Program-made: the position numbers and the translations under genes
Notes under the pieces: model-generated
Databases searched by the model: none
What the model was told of the DNA's origin: nothing
What the model saw: only the letters and a program-made list of their open reading frames with translations
In this document: piece after piece, positions 1 through 13,800 of the stretch
Numbering within the stretch: the stretch's first letter is position 1
How the letters are laid out: the number at the start of each line of letters is the position of its first letter
Source of the DNA: Karalla daura
Lineage: Eukaryota; Chordata; Actinopteri; Chaetodontiformes; Leiognathidae
Direction: 5' to 3'
Length of the DNA stretch: 64,000 nt
Assembly (NCBI GenBank): GCA_029224185.1
Contig: CM055188.1
Location: forward strand, 13,321,997-13,385,996

Positions 1-289
1 CCAGTTAACGGGAACTAAAATTCCTTTTAAGGAACTTATAAAGAGATTTTGCAGACTCTTTCCATAATCTTCAACCTTGTACCTGACCTGTGAACACTCT
101 ATTTGGCATGAATTGAAGAGATGACTTCAAACTAACCCTGTTCATAATCTCACAATAGGGTTTCATCTCAACCCTTCTACATTATCCTGTAAATCATTTA
201 GATTTTGCTTACCTGAGAATCTAGTTGTTGTGCTGCTCACTGTCCTCCACTTTCAGTGTGGGTATTGTCCATGACTTCCAGCACAAGCT

Positions 290-920
290 TGTTGGTCAGC
301 TTTACATTTTTTATTATTTGTATAGCACCATCCTTCACAAGGCATTTCACAGTGCTTTACAGAGAAACAGTAGAAACATTTAGAACATGTGGACAAAGAA
401 GCACTTTGAAAACAGCAAATTACAAAGTAGAAGTGAATGAGAGTGACTATAGGAAAGCTGTAAACAATAATGTTTTCAGCTCTGATTTAAATGAGCTGAC
501 TATTTATCAACATCTCAGGTGTTCAGGGAGTTTGTTCCACAGGTGAGGACCACAGAAGCTAAATGCAGCTTCACCCTGCTTGGTTCTGACCCTAGAGACA
601 CTGAGTAGACCTGTCCCTGATGACCTGAGGGGTCTGGATGCTTTGAACCCACCCAGCAGCTCTGACTTTTATGCCCAATTTATGCCCAAGACCATTCATT
701 GACTTGTCGAACAGCAACAGGATTTTAAAACTGGATCCTTTGACACACAGGAAGCCAGTGCAGGGATTTAAGGACCGGTGTAATACGGTCCATTTTCTTG
801 CTGTTGGTCAGGACTCTGGCAGGAGCATTCAGGATGAGCTGCAGCTGCTTAGGGCAAAGAGGGTTCAAGTTCATGTTGTGCTCTGCTGTGTGAGCTGTGT
901 GCAAGTGAACAGATGAACTA
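290..920 (+). repeat. dispersed fish repeat, degenerate
   Basis: Contains phrases frequent in fish interspersed repeats: GTTCCACAGGTGAGGACC, GGAAGCCAGTGCAGGGATTT and GGATGAGCTGCAGCTGCTTA, in the usual order. Diverged and without a usable frame. Family name not assigned. Confidence 0.5.
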
Positions 921-3004
921 TGTTCATGGAAAACTGATAAATAGAACAGTAAGGAGAAGGAACCAAAAGTTCCACCAATATGTCATCCACGATCCATGAC
1001 CTTTATGCAATGACAATACACCAAACACTTCTTCTTTGTTTTCCTTCCATATTTTTCTCCCACAGCTTCTTCATCTACCTCTCTTGTCACATCTTGGATC
1101 GAGATACCGCAGATGATGTCTTGGTTAATTTTTGGTTCCAGCTTAGAAACAATCTTTTCAGGTTCTGAAACAGTTTATTTTGGGGGCAATCACACAGGCT
1201 GATTCTAAATTAAGTTCAAGACATGAAGCCAAGACAAAGCCTTGCTGGTGTGAAAGCCCTCCACTCAAGCTTCAAAGCAGCGATGGGTTCGCTCAGGGTT
1301 TGTGTCTGTGCTGATTGGAGTGGACAGGGAAGGATTCATCTCTCTCACGGAGATGCTGCTGACTCCGCACACAGCTCTGACATTCAGAGGCTCCACATGA
1401 TGCATTTAAGCAACTGCATATGTTCTCTGTTGTATGTTTGCAGACAGATCTTTCATGTTGACGCACGAGGGCTTTGGTTGTTCACCAGCTTTGTGATGCA
1501 CGTGTTTTTTTGCTAACAAGTAGAGCAATAAGTGGAGAAGATACACAACATGGTTGAAAATAACAGGCTGGAAAACATTACAACGAAATTATTTTATCAG
1601 GAAATGGTCACATTTGAGCGGACAGACACGAAGGAGTTGCGGCTCTGTTACACAAACCAGAGATGGAGTCATGTAATGAGGTCAAAGGTCGGCTAACAAA
1701 GACTGCATGTGGACGTAACCAGAACACTGTGTCTCATTTCTTCATCAGTTTTTTTTTTGTTATGCAACTGGGACACAACATGAGTGTCTAAATAAAACAA
1801 GTGTCTACCAGGAGCTTCTTTGTTAGACTCTGGATATGCGTCTTCCTAATCTCAAACAAACAGACAGACAGCCAGGTGACCAGGCGAGCAGATACGCTGA
1901 CAAACACGTGGCTTAACTCTGTTTTGTTCCTGTGGTGAGTAAATGTCATGTGTTATTTCTGTACATGGATCAGGTTAAGTGCAGTGTGTGTACAGTATGT
2001 AATGCCAGTGTGTGCATTATATGTGTGCAAACAGGGCAGGAGTGTGAGCACTGGACACGGGCTTTTGATCTATGTGCACACTTCACTTCTCTGCATCAAC
2101 AAGGAAAAAGTCTGAAATAAACTGTGGCGGCGAGCAGGACCATGACACCGCAGCCCACGCTGCAGACGTCTGTAGAGCTATGAACACGGTAAGAAATTGT
2201 AGGTGTGTTGATCCACCCTTAAATAAGACATGATGAGGAGTCTGGAAGTGACTTAGCTGGTTATGGTGCGTGTCGCGTGCGTCAGCTGGAAGCTTCGCTG
2301 CGTGTCGCCTCATTGCTGTTGACATCTGTTTGAAGAAACAGTCCCACAGTTAGTTGAGTAAATACACTCAGTAACAGTGTCATGTCTGGAGGATTGTGAC
2401 GTGTGTTTAACCATCCGATTGAATGTGAATGTAGCGACGTGTAGCTTTGTTGTTCAGGACAAAGTTCCCCTATGGGACAGTAATGTTACTCTATGATATA
2501 TGAAATCACAGCCAGCAGACACTTAGCTTTGCAGAGGAAAAATCTGCAATAAATTATTTTTTTGGAGTTGAACGATATCCTGATTATTTTCTCAATTTAT
2601 CAGTAAGTTGGTTGCTGGGTCCATTTCACTATTAGCACAATTCTGTAAAACACAGACAACATTTTCTTTTTCAGAAGCTCAAATGAACTAAATTATTTAT
2701 TCAAAAGTGTTCAGATCTGTTACACGGTGATTAGCAGTTGAATAATCATCTTACGTTTCAGCTCTGCTGGTAATCAATTAAGACGTTGATTCAGTTATTT
2801 GTGTCAGTCACAAAGGGAATATGTCGTCAGAGGGCAGACAGACAAACAGTTGAGCAGAGAGACAGATGAAAAAGAAAACCACACTAATCCAAACATTTGG
2901 TTCTTGGTTGTTTCACTCACTAAGAGGTTGACCATTGTGTTTCACAGTGAAATACCTCTTGTTGGTTTGCTGTGAAAATTAGCTGCACAATATTAATAAA
3001 AAAA

Positions 3005-3200
3005 ATAGTCCAAACATCCATTATCTTACCCACTTTGTACCCAAAGTGCCCACGGGTATGCTGGTGACTTTTCCACCTCACACATGGTAAAGGCAGGGAA
3101 TAAACACACACACAGGACACACACACATCATTCACTCTCTCACTAACGGGAGTTTAGGGCCTCCAACTGACCTGAATGCACATTTTTAGATGTACCTTTC
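3005..3200 (+). repeat. dispersed repeat, family with copies at 18.5, 25.1 and 26.1 kb
   Basis: Shares CCCACTTTGTACCCA and AAGGCAGGGAATA with the copy at 26.1 kb, and ends in the phrase CAACTGACCTGAATGCAC typical of the family's distal part. Degenerate. Confidence 0.45.
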
Positions 3201-3324
3201 AGCAAATATTACAGTGCTACATCACTAAGAACGTGGCAAACATTACAGCTAAAGAAGTGTGGATGTGGATGCACACTACAGAGATGAATGACCAAGCTTC
3301 ATTTGTAACACATGCACACATGCA

Positions 3325-3326
<2 letters not shown>

Positions 3327-3381
<55 letters not shown>

Positions 3382-3420
3382 ACACACACACACACATGCA
3401 CACGCACACGGAAGCACACA
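3327..3420. repeat. (CA)n microsatellite
   Basis: About 90 bases of CA dinucleotides with a few interruptions. Confidence 0.95.
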
Positions 3421-4600
3421 CACGCCCTCTTTCTCCTCTCATAATATTTGCAGGCCACCCTGTGGTGATATTTATTTTGTCATTTCTGTGGTTTTATAGA
3501 GTTTATTGCAGTGCACTGGCTCCACGTGGTTTAACAGTGTTTATAAAGAGCTAAGAGTGGAAGAGAGGCCTGACCCTGTGTGGGTGTGTGTAGTCTATGT
3601 TTGTGTGTCTAATTGTGCTGGTGCTGCATGGTAGCCCTGTTGGCTGCTGTCATTCACAGATTTGACAGGTAGAGATAAATAAGAGTGATGTGAGGTTCGT
3701 CACATAGCACGTAAAGCTTGTGTGCATGTGTGTGTGTGTGTGTGTGCATTCAATGCGTGTGTGTATGTGCATTATTTTGTATCTAGTCATTCAAAACTTT
3801 TGAGCCTCTCTTGAGAAGTCATCTGTTCCATGCTTCTTGGACTTAAGAAGGGCTGAATTAATGCAACAGGAAGAACAGGTAAACAAATGTGGAGATCCTG
3901 GTCTGGGACCTGTTGAGTCTTGGAGACTCGGGACGAGGGATGTGAAGTTCCGGGTTTGAAAGCCCTGTGACTTTTTATATGATAAATTTTATTTGCTTAT
4001 CTTAACATTATCTTATTAATTTTAGTTTAATGATTTAAAGTGTTTTAATATGTGATTTTTTTAAATTTCCAATATCTTTCCTTGCCTCTGTAAAGTACTA
4101 TTAATTGCCTTATTTAAGAATGGTTACAAATAAACCTGCCTTACATGGCCTCGAAAGGTTAAAGATCATCATTGTCCTTTGAGTTTTCTACCAGGATGGA
4201 TGTTGTGATTATGGCATTAAGGAAATGAAGTTATGAAGTAACTATGAAGTTATGAAGTTAAGGAAATGAAAAATCACAGTTTACACAGCAGTGTCTTGTT
4301 CAGAATAATATCTCATTCTGGTTAAGATCAGAATATTGCTACAGAAGCAAAGCCATAAATCTAAAACAGAAACATAAACGTTCAAACATAATGTCTGAAC
4401 AGACAGAAAAGCAGATGTCCGTGAATGACTTTAAACGACAGAACTTCATGAGGTTGAAGTCATCCAGGTGTAGCATACTGCTCATGTCTGGTTGGGAAAA
4501 GGTTGAGACAGGATGATGGGTCAGTCCCTAAAACTGAGGACACATCATATCCGGCGTAGACGACACTTGAGACCTTGTTTTTTTGTGCATCTTTAGTACA

Positions 4601-4601
<1 letters not shown>

Positions 4602-4635
<34 letters not shown>

Positions 4636-4645
4636 GTGTGTGTGC
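4602..4645. repeat. (TG)n microsatellite
   Basis: Short TG array; shorter CA arrays follow at about 4840-4865. Confidence 0.9.
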
Positions 4646-4997
4646 GCTTCTGTGTGCACTGTTTCTGCAGGTGCTGGCCATATTGAGAAAGAGAAGACTA
4701 AGAAGGAAGGCGAAGGCGAGGCGACAGGTACTTGGCAGCTCATGAGCAGAGTAATGCTGCTTAAATAGCCCACTCTCCCACACATGCATGGACACACTTT
4801 CAAGAGTCATACGACACACACACAGGCATACACACACAAAATCACACACACACACACACACACACTGCTGTGAACAGAAACACATCTTAGCATGTGCAAA
4901 AAATTAAATAGATGCATGAAAAGAGATAAAAAATCACACACTTGTGGATAAAAGACTTGTGGATACAAAGCTGGACACTTGGAGATGCCAAGTTAGT

Positions 4998-5125
<128 letters not shown>

Positions 5126-6315
5126 CTAAAGTGAATGTTAAAAATGTTGTGAGGGTGTGTCAAAGACATCTGTATCTACCGAGATTAACGTGCTAGTGTC
5201 TACCTCTTTGAACCTCTAGGAGGCGGCATTCCAATCGTACAATGCTAACAGATACAGTGTTAAACGCAGTAAATTTTACTCTGTCCTTTCTCTTTCACAT
5301 GAAGGTCTTGTGCCAAGTCTAGACCCGAGTTTGCAGACCGACTTTTTGGCACTTTATATAATTTGAAGCATTCTTCACTGCCTTCTGGACTGTCAACTCC
5401 GTGGTAAAACAACCCGATGTCCAATCAGACAATGATATTTACAGCAGACCTCAGGGGTCCCTACTGAGCCCAGTACTGAGCCCAGCCACTCAGAGCTGTT
5501 GAAGACTCTTGGATGAAGGTGGAACATCTGAAAGAATGTGCAACAAATTCTGCAACAACCCAAACTCCATGGGTTGTGATGAACCATGCATCCACAGAGA
5601 TGTTGGAGAGAAGGACAGTATTTGCACTGGACACACATGTGGACATTAGAGAATGTACTGATACACAATACATTTCTTCAGATCAGACACTGAGGTCATT
5701 TTCCCCAACTGTGGCAGAAAAATAGCTTTACAATTTTTTGTTTCTCCCTTTTACTGAATTAAGATGACCTTTGTGGCCAAGTTGTGAAGATATTCTACCC
5801 CATGTCTTCTTTCTCCTCTCATTTCATGGCTCACCTGTCACACAGACCTCGTCAGGCTAGCTGACAGTAGCTACAGGTAAAAAGCAGTGGTTTGCGGTCA
5901 CTCTGGTGGTGTGCACAGAAAAGATTGCACAGATCCACAAACACCTGAGCACAAATGTGCACACACAAAGATACACACACACATACACACACACACCACA
6001 GCTCTTTGCTCCACACAGATGGGAATCCCAGATTTACTGCAGTCTGGAAGCGACAGAGTAAGTGAGCTGTTGTTCTCTCTGTCTCTTTCACACACGTGCA
6101 AACCATATACGCACACACACAAACGCACACATGCATGCGCACGCACACACACACACACAGATTCTCAATAAATTGAAAAGATGTAACCATTCACTCACAT
6201 ATCTGCATATGATGCATTCACACTTATATTACTCAAGCTTTTATACAACACATACACGCAGGCACCCAAAGCCTTACTACACACTCATTGTCTGACTCTA
6301 CTCACACATGTGCAG

Positions 6316-6319
<4 letters not shown>

Positions 6320-6353
<34 letters not shown>
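6320..6353. repeat. (CA)n microsatellite
   Basis: Short CA array; other imperfect CA and TG tracts lie nearby at 5960-5998, 6110-6160 and 6570-6630. Confidence 0.9.
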
Positions 6354-6355
<2 letters not shown>

Positions 6356-7373
6356 AGAAGGAGAGAGCAGCAGTGTTGTGGTTCAGGATGCAAATAGGAG
6401 GAAACAGACAAATTATCTGTCTCTCCTGGAATGCCTTGATGGAGACGAGCGTCGGCCAAATGCTGCGACTGGAGACTGTTAAAGAATTCGTACCTCCCGT
6501 GTTTCCTCTCTGCCCTCGCACAGAGGAGGCTCAACATGCTAACTTTCTGAATGAAAACAGCCTGTGCACACATGCATGCATGTGTGTGTGCATGCATGTG
6601 TGCGTGCATGCATATCTGTGTGTGTGCGTACAGGCACGAGTGCTCAGCAGTGTGAAACTTGGACGTCTGGGCCACTCTTGCTTCTTTTTCTCTGTATGCT
6701 GACTATGATAAATAGAGCAGTCAACCACAGTGTCGGAGACAGACTGTTGGTGAAGCGCTGAAGTAATTATCTGTAACATTTTCATATAAATAAATGTCTG
6801 CTTTGCTTCTCTCTCTATTTCCGAATTGAATTTACAACCCGCTGATTGATTAACAGGTCGTCTTTGGAGAGAGCAGCCAAAGACACCCAGGCAGGAAGAG
6901 CTTCACGCTGAAAGCACCAGAAAATACTGAGAATGGAAAAGATTTTGTGTGTGTTCTTTGCCAAACATTCAACACAGCCCACACAAACTTACAAGACACC
7001 GCTATCAATCCAAATAAATTAAACCAGCACCTCGCAGGATCACATATACAAACCAAAAAGAGCAGTTACTAGCAACATTGTCTGTGTTTCTCTGCACTTT
7101 CAAGTAACTGAAAGCATTGGTGTGCTGAATTTCAAATGAACCAAACGGTGAAAAGAAATTGTATTAGCCTGCAGATTATTATCTTTATGTTTTAGTTCAT
7201 TGGGCATGTCTTGCGCTTCTGGTGTTTTAGTATCCAATTTATGTCTATATCACTGTTGAGAGCATTAAGTTTTGTTTTTGATGGAGTCGTTACAATCTTG
7301 TTTAAAAGCTTGAGAGCATGGTGGGATTAATACCTGCTGCATCACATTCCTCACTAAAGTCAACCTTAGTCTT

Positions 7374-7427
7374 ACTTTGTCATATTGAAATATGACAAAG
7401 TGAAACTATGGTCAATGTCCATAGTTT
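7374..7427. repeat. two adjacent stem-loops
   Basis: First stem: ACTTTGTCATATT (7374-7386) with its exact complement at 7389-7401 and a 2-nt spacer. Second stem: AAACTATGG (7403-7411) with CCATAGTTT (7419-7427) and a 7-nt loop. Only one base separates the two hairpins. Confidence 0.85.
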
Positions 7428-8165
7428 ATAGCCTCTTTTCCCCTTGTTTTTTGATTTCGCCATCCAGTGTTGTTCTAAATTGCCCCGCCTTGTTTTTCGT
7501 TTCCACCAATTAGATCCTTTCACTCATGGCCTCCCAGATGCCCCTCCGATCTGATTAGATCTCGTTCAAAAGTTCTGTCTTTTGGTCTGTTCTTAGCCAT
7601 TTATTTTTTTTATTGTTTATTGGGGTGAGTGTCTGTTCCCATGCTCATGTTTTTCAATCTTAGCTGGATTTGAGAGAGTTTTGTTTGACCCTTGTCTTTT
7701 GGTTTTGTTCATATGCCTTATTGTATTCAAATTCAAAACTCATATTGTGTTTGCACTGTTTCTTCTAAGCTGATTATGTATTTAAGTCCTCATAAAAAAT
7801 CCTTTTAATGTTTGATGTGTGAGCAGGTAAGATGAATCTAATCTTGTTCATGCTTAACTAGGGAAGCTAAACAGACCTATGCTAAATATAGCTATCTTAT
7901 CTCAGTTTACCTTTATACTAGAAGCAGGAGAAATCAGTTTGGCCAGATTAATATTCCTCCTTAGCTTTAGGGAAGCTCTGAGACATTATATGAACTGAGT
8001 ATTTTGTTATTATCTTAAAACGAAGATAGTAGATTCTTCCATTTTGTCATGCTTCTGGATTAATGATTGCGATTGTGATCTCAAACTGAAGCTTGGTCCC
8101 TGACTGTGACATTAATATTTTTCTCTTAAGCCACATTGAGTTAAAGCACACAGGTTGTTTTACTT

Positions 8166-8289
<124 letters not shown>

Positions 8290-9319
8290 TTGAAAAGATT
8301 TCTGGCAACCAGAGGAAGGTACGAGTGGAGTTGTTGTGATTAATGAATCACCGGTAATAATATCTCTTCTTTTCAACACCTGGTAATGATAATGGTTCAC
8401 AGAGTGAGGCGTTGCGTCTGATTGTGTGTGTGTGCATGGGTGTGTATCTCCATTATCTGTTGGGTTCTGTGTGTGGCCATGAAAATCTGTGAGGGTGAGA
8501 GAGAAGGAGAGATTTCACCCGTTCTTCATGATAAAACTTTATCCTCCTCAGAGCCACGTCTGTGACTTACTGCACAAAAACATGTGCTAAAAATGGGTGA
8601 AAAGGTGCTTTTTATAAAGTTAGTTGTAAATAAAAATCAAGCTAATTTGATTTGCAGCTTCTGTAGGAAAATGTGTGAAATGAAGGAGGAGGGTAACTTT
8701 CCAGAAACTGTCTATCCACATACATACGCAGCTGATGTCACCTGTTTTTACAGACGTTTGTTTTATCCACAAGATGAATCCTTGTGACTCTCCCTGTAAC
8801 CTTTGATCACATTTACAGTTGTTAATTGTAAATTTAATCAATTTCAGCAACTATTGCTATCAGTGCTGTCCATGTAAAGGTAGCAAGACATGGTGATATA
8901 AAGCTAACCCTTTCTCCAGACACTGTTTTTATAGAGGACGGCTTTGCACAGCAAATCCACAGCCTCTGTTGACTACCCACACATATTTCTCATTGACCTC
9001 TCAGCTGCTGGAGAAGCAGCAGCCTTTTGCTTCAGCTTGATAAGGTGCTCACAAACATAAAATAGATGAGAAAACGGCAGTTTCCTAACAGGAACCACCA
9101 GGTAAAGATGCAGCTGTCGTCTCTTTCTCAGGTAGCAACACACTACCGTGGTGCTTCTGCTCTTACACTCAACAAGTGAATAGAAATGAATAGACCCACT
9201 GTATCCTAACACGAAACACGTCTGCTTCGATCCAATGCCTTCCAGGCCCGAGTTTGCACTGAAAAGAGAGCTATGTTTTCACAGCAGAACAGAAATTGTG
9301 GCTTTTTCTGAGTGATTCC

Positions 9320-9367
9320 TGGAGGAGGAGGAGGAGGAGGAGGAAGAGGAGGAGGAGGAGGAGGAGG
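9320..9367. repeat. (GGA)n array
   Basis: Purine-only GGA repeat with one AAG interruption. Confidence 0.92.
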
Positions 9368-9558
9368 GCGAAGCAGCAGCGCGGCACTAATTCATGATAA
9401 AAAGTTGGAGGTTAAAACTGGATTGAAAATGTACTCAGCTGCGCTTCTGCCAAGGCTCCGAGAGGCTGAACTCTGAAGAAAAATAACCCCCTTCTGGGCT
9501 GTACATTTACACTGTAACCTGGTCTGTATGCTTTAAAAATCCACCCTGTTCAGTGCAT

Positions 9559-9567
9559 GCACACACA

Positions 9568-9614
<47 letters not shown>

Positions 9615-9627
9615 ACACACACACACA
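9559..9627. repeat. (CA)n microsatellite
   Basis: CA array with CATA and CTCA interruptions. Confidence 0.93.
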
Positions 9628-10529
9628 AAGATGAAATACGTAACACACACATTCAGCACGTAAGTTAAATGAACTTAGTCATAATCTCATTCTTTTTGAA
9701 AACAACATATATGCACTTGTTTACTGATAAATATGAAAATGAAAAAAACGTCTACTCATGCACACAGACACACATAGATATTCACGCACACGCCCACATG
9801 CACGCCGGGAAAGACATACACAGCTGTGAACGTAGGTGTCATACACGCCGTGCCAGATAAAACGGCTCTGTTTTTCTTTTAGCAGCTATTGGCGCGACCA
9901 CATGATAAAATTCCTCCCTAACATCTGTCAAGGAAAAACCACAACCGCATTTACTAAAAAGTTAAACACCGGTCAGCCCCGCCAAGCCAGATCTGATAGC
10001 AATAAAACCCCAGCGAAAGAGGATTGGAAGGAGATGTGGTGAAAAAGACAACAGGGCACAAAAGAGAGATCCAGAGGTTGAAGGGGAGGCGGACATATAC
10101 GATGGGATTAATGAAACTACTGCCGGGCAAACATTGCCTGAAAAGAAACCAAATCAAAATATCTCTCAAAACTAGACAAAAGCACAGCACAAGGGACTTC
10201 AACACATATAAAAGCTGTTGAGGGAAATTTAGAACAAATAAAAAATGTTTATAATTTGCTGTTTCATCAGGAGACAAAGAGATGGTCAAAACATGAAATG
10301 GCACTTGACACTTTATGCCTAGATGGTGCCGGGTCAGGCCTCCAGTACAGGACACACTGAGCAAAGGCAGGAAACACACTCACCCACTCTTTCACACGCT
10401 TGTTTCTTTACTAATTAAAGCTAGCATTGGATTAGTATCGTTTACACATAGATTACACTTTCTGACTATTTATTTTCCACTACTGCAGCTGTGTTTTTAT
10501 CAGGGCTATTTCTGCACCAAAAAAAGTCA

Positions 10530-10735
10530 CATTCACCCATTCATACACTGGGGGCAGAGGCTGTGCTACACAGTCCACCTGCTCAACAATCAGTCGTATC
10601 AACTATTCACGCAGTGATGAAACAGCACCAGGGGAGACATGGAGGCTGCAGGGGTCTGGGATGAACCACTGACCATCTTATGAGTAGGTGACAGTGGTCC
10701 CACTGGGCCACAGTCCACCTTTCCCTAGAACTTAT
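10530..10735 (+). repeat. dispersed fish repeat, degenerate
   Basis: Phrases CATTCACCCATTCATACACT, GGCAGAGGCTGTGCTACACA and GAACCACTGACCATCTTATG, then GGGCCACAGTCC, follow the order of a common fish repeat. Eroded. Confidence 0.45.
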
Positions 10736-10771
10736 TTTGCTTCCCAAATTCAATGCTACAGGTGAACATGC

Positions 10772-10805
10772 TCCTTTGCACATGCTACATAGCATGTGCA
10801 AAGGA
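10772..10805. repeat. perfect 34-bp palindrome
   Basis: Left arm TCCTTTGCACATGCTA (10772-10787), spacer CA, right arm TAGCATGTGCAAAGGA (10790-10805). All 16 pairs match. Confidence 0.95.
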
Positions 10806-13800
10806 TGTCAGCGATGTTCAGCACTGAATTGGTAAGGAGTAAGGATGCAAATAAGCACTAAATGGCTTCTTGGGCAGTATTTTTGCCTGCTGTTTCCATA
10901 AATTATCTGTTTGTCTGTCTATGTGTTTTTTGTCTATATGTGAAAGCTGAGTTTTAAACATGACTTAAACCAGTGTTTGAGGTTCTTCGTCTCCTGTCTT
11001 CCTGGTTTTCTTCTTGCTCCATAATTCTTGTCTCTGGTTGATATCAGCCGCAGCTCTGCTATGTTGCCTGTCTCTGAGTCAAACAATCAATAAAAATCAA
11101 AGAGGGAGCAAAAAGGAGGAAAAATTATGAAACTCATTCTAAATAAATATTGGGCAATTTATCCATTTATTCCAGAGGATTTCCAGAGAGTGAACTGGAA
11201 GCTCTGATACCAAACATATGTAGTTCTTTACATCACCCAAAATCCATTTAATTTAGCCCAGATTACAGATTTTATATTGGCAACAAATTAGTCCAAATGA
11301 GCAACATGAGCATTAATGTGGGAAACTTTCCTTCCAGTCACCTCAGGTAATAACACCAACAACACCATGTGGCTCATTTGTTCATTTATGATCAAACAGA
11401 ACAAGGTTTACCACATTTAATGACACAAAGTGCACAGCAGATGCCTGAATGTGTGAACAAAAGTTCGCTTGCACGTTGTCTCACATTGTAAGACTTTTTA
11501 AATGAGAAATCTGAACCATAAGCCCAATTACCAAAACGATTCTTTTAGATGTGGTCACTGACCTGGCAGAAACATAACCGGATTACAGTTAAAAAGTGGA
11601 AGAAAATATGTGATTAATATGCAAACGCAGTAAAACTGGAGGAGGTATGTGATGGATTGTGGAGCAGTAACCCTGGACAAAGTTGCTCAGGTCTGGAGCT
11701 CTCAGTGGGAACACAAGCCTTCCGGGTGTGTTCAGTCCTCTCATGGGACACACACACGCACAAATGCTCTTGCAAGCTTTCCCGAAACATCATTGTTAAA
11801 TCGTGTAATAGGGGCGACCATTAAAGTTGTATTCAATGAAGTTAAGCCCTGTTAAACAAGCCTCCCTTTTCAGCGTCGGAGATGGAGGGCATATGTTTCT
11901 GATTACGTCCAAGCGGGGAAACACAATAGCCCTCTTCAACCGGGTTCTTGATCCTGTTCACTCGGATTCGGCCTGACACTTTGCCACAATTCCCGGCCAC
12001 AAACAGCGACAACGAAACTCGAGACCTCCAAACAATCCATGTTTCTGCTTTACTACAGATTTCTGGGCTTGAGAAGGCGCACCACAGAGTTCACTACGGC
12101 GTAATGTGATTATGGGCTCCGTGGGCCAAAGGCCGAGTAGGGATGGCGGTGGCACTGGGCCAGCAGGGCTGCATTATGGAATAACATGGAGGACCCGAGC
12201 CCGCCAGGTCTATTTTGGGAAGAAAGGCACTGTGAGCTTCATCATCCACTGCCCATAAAACCATTGATGGTACAATTTAGTTCAATATCGTGGATCCAAT
12301 TGATTCGTTTCTTCCCTGTCACTGTTCAGAGATGAAGAATGATACTTCAGCTGACTTCATACCTCTCTGCTCTAATCAGAGGATTCACCACTTCAGGGAC
12401 CGAAACCAGCTGTCACTCCTGGTGACTGTAGAAGACTGTGACAACTTCAGTCACTGCAGAAAATGTTTTTATTAGGACTTTGTTCGTCTATCAAGAGCAT
12501 AGGAATAAACTTTAGGACTTCTGTGACATATCAGAGGCACCAAGTGTGCAGAGAATGGAGGCGAAGGTGAATGGATGGGACAAGAACACACCAATGAAAC
12601 ACCAGCACAATGGCATCAAAATGTTAATGGAGCACCAAAAAAAACCCCACAAATCATCAGATAAATGTCAGCTTAAAATGAACAAAAACAGCAACTTCAG
12701 CATTAGTCTTTCCTACAAGAAGATGGAGGTCCTTTCCCATTTCTGATCATTGGTAACTGTTAATTTCCTCCAAATTTCCTAATATTGAATTAGAAGTGAG
12801 GTTAAACATGATGTTATGCCCCAACTGCCAGATTGTTTTCTTGAGCTTCATGTGCATTAGTTCTTTACAAAACGAACTATGTAAATGTTGATCTCAGAAT
12901 AATGTAACACTGAAGACGTTAGGTTTTGTAACGTTATCGCCAACAGCAGAGCCTCCAAACCTTTGTGTTTCTCCTTAAACAATCCCATCCCCTGATGAAA
13001 AAAACAAAAACATACAAGAAAGCATACCATGAAGTCAATTTCCCAATTATGTTTCATTTCCCGTCGAGCCAACACACTTTTGCACCATCATAAATCATAG
13101 GAAATATCAGTCACCATAAATCATACGTGCAGATTTAAATCAGCTGTTTGTATAATCCAGAGCCTGTATCTCAGATGGGCTAATGTGTGGAAATGTGTGA
13201 TAATTAAAGCCAGGTGCGCTCTCTGTGGGGAATACTGTTTCCCAATGTCCATTTAACAACAGTCGACTGCAGAATGATGCAGCTGTGCCCACTGGGCTCC
13301 AGTAGCGCCAGTGATGTGTGGACCATGGGACCATTTTGTCTGGACTTCAGGGTTTTCTACCCTTTCAAGGTTTTGGACAAACAATTGTTAAAATAATAAT
13401 GGAAATACATGTGATTGCAGCTCACCTTGCAGCTGTTTGCAGGTCCCTGATCTCTTCTGGAGGACTTCAGTGGAAGTTTTCATCTAGCACCATGATCAGG
13501 TTATCTTTAGTTCAGTTCATGTCAACTTCACCTCAAGTGCCAAATCAGAACAAATGTTGTCTCTGACACTTACATATAGAGGAGGTCTGTGCCAAAATCT
13601 TTATTGATCAAAGCACCAACAGAAATCCCACATGAGCTGCGGTTGGAGACTGCAGAGGAAAAACTTCACTTTAACAGGCAGAGACCTTGAGCAGATGTAA
13701 AGCGGGCAGACATCTCCCTTGACTGATTTATGACAAATTCCTGGAAAACCAAAGATGAATATAGTAGCAAGTGTTAAGCTTGGAAATGCACAAAGCAATG

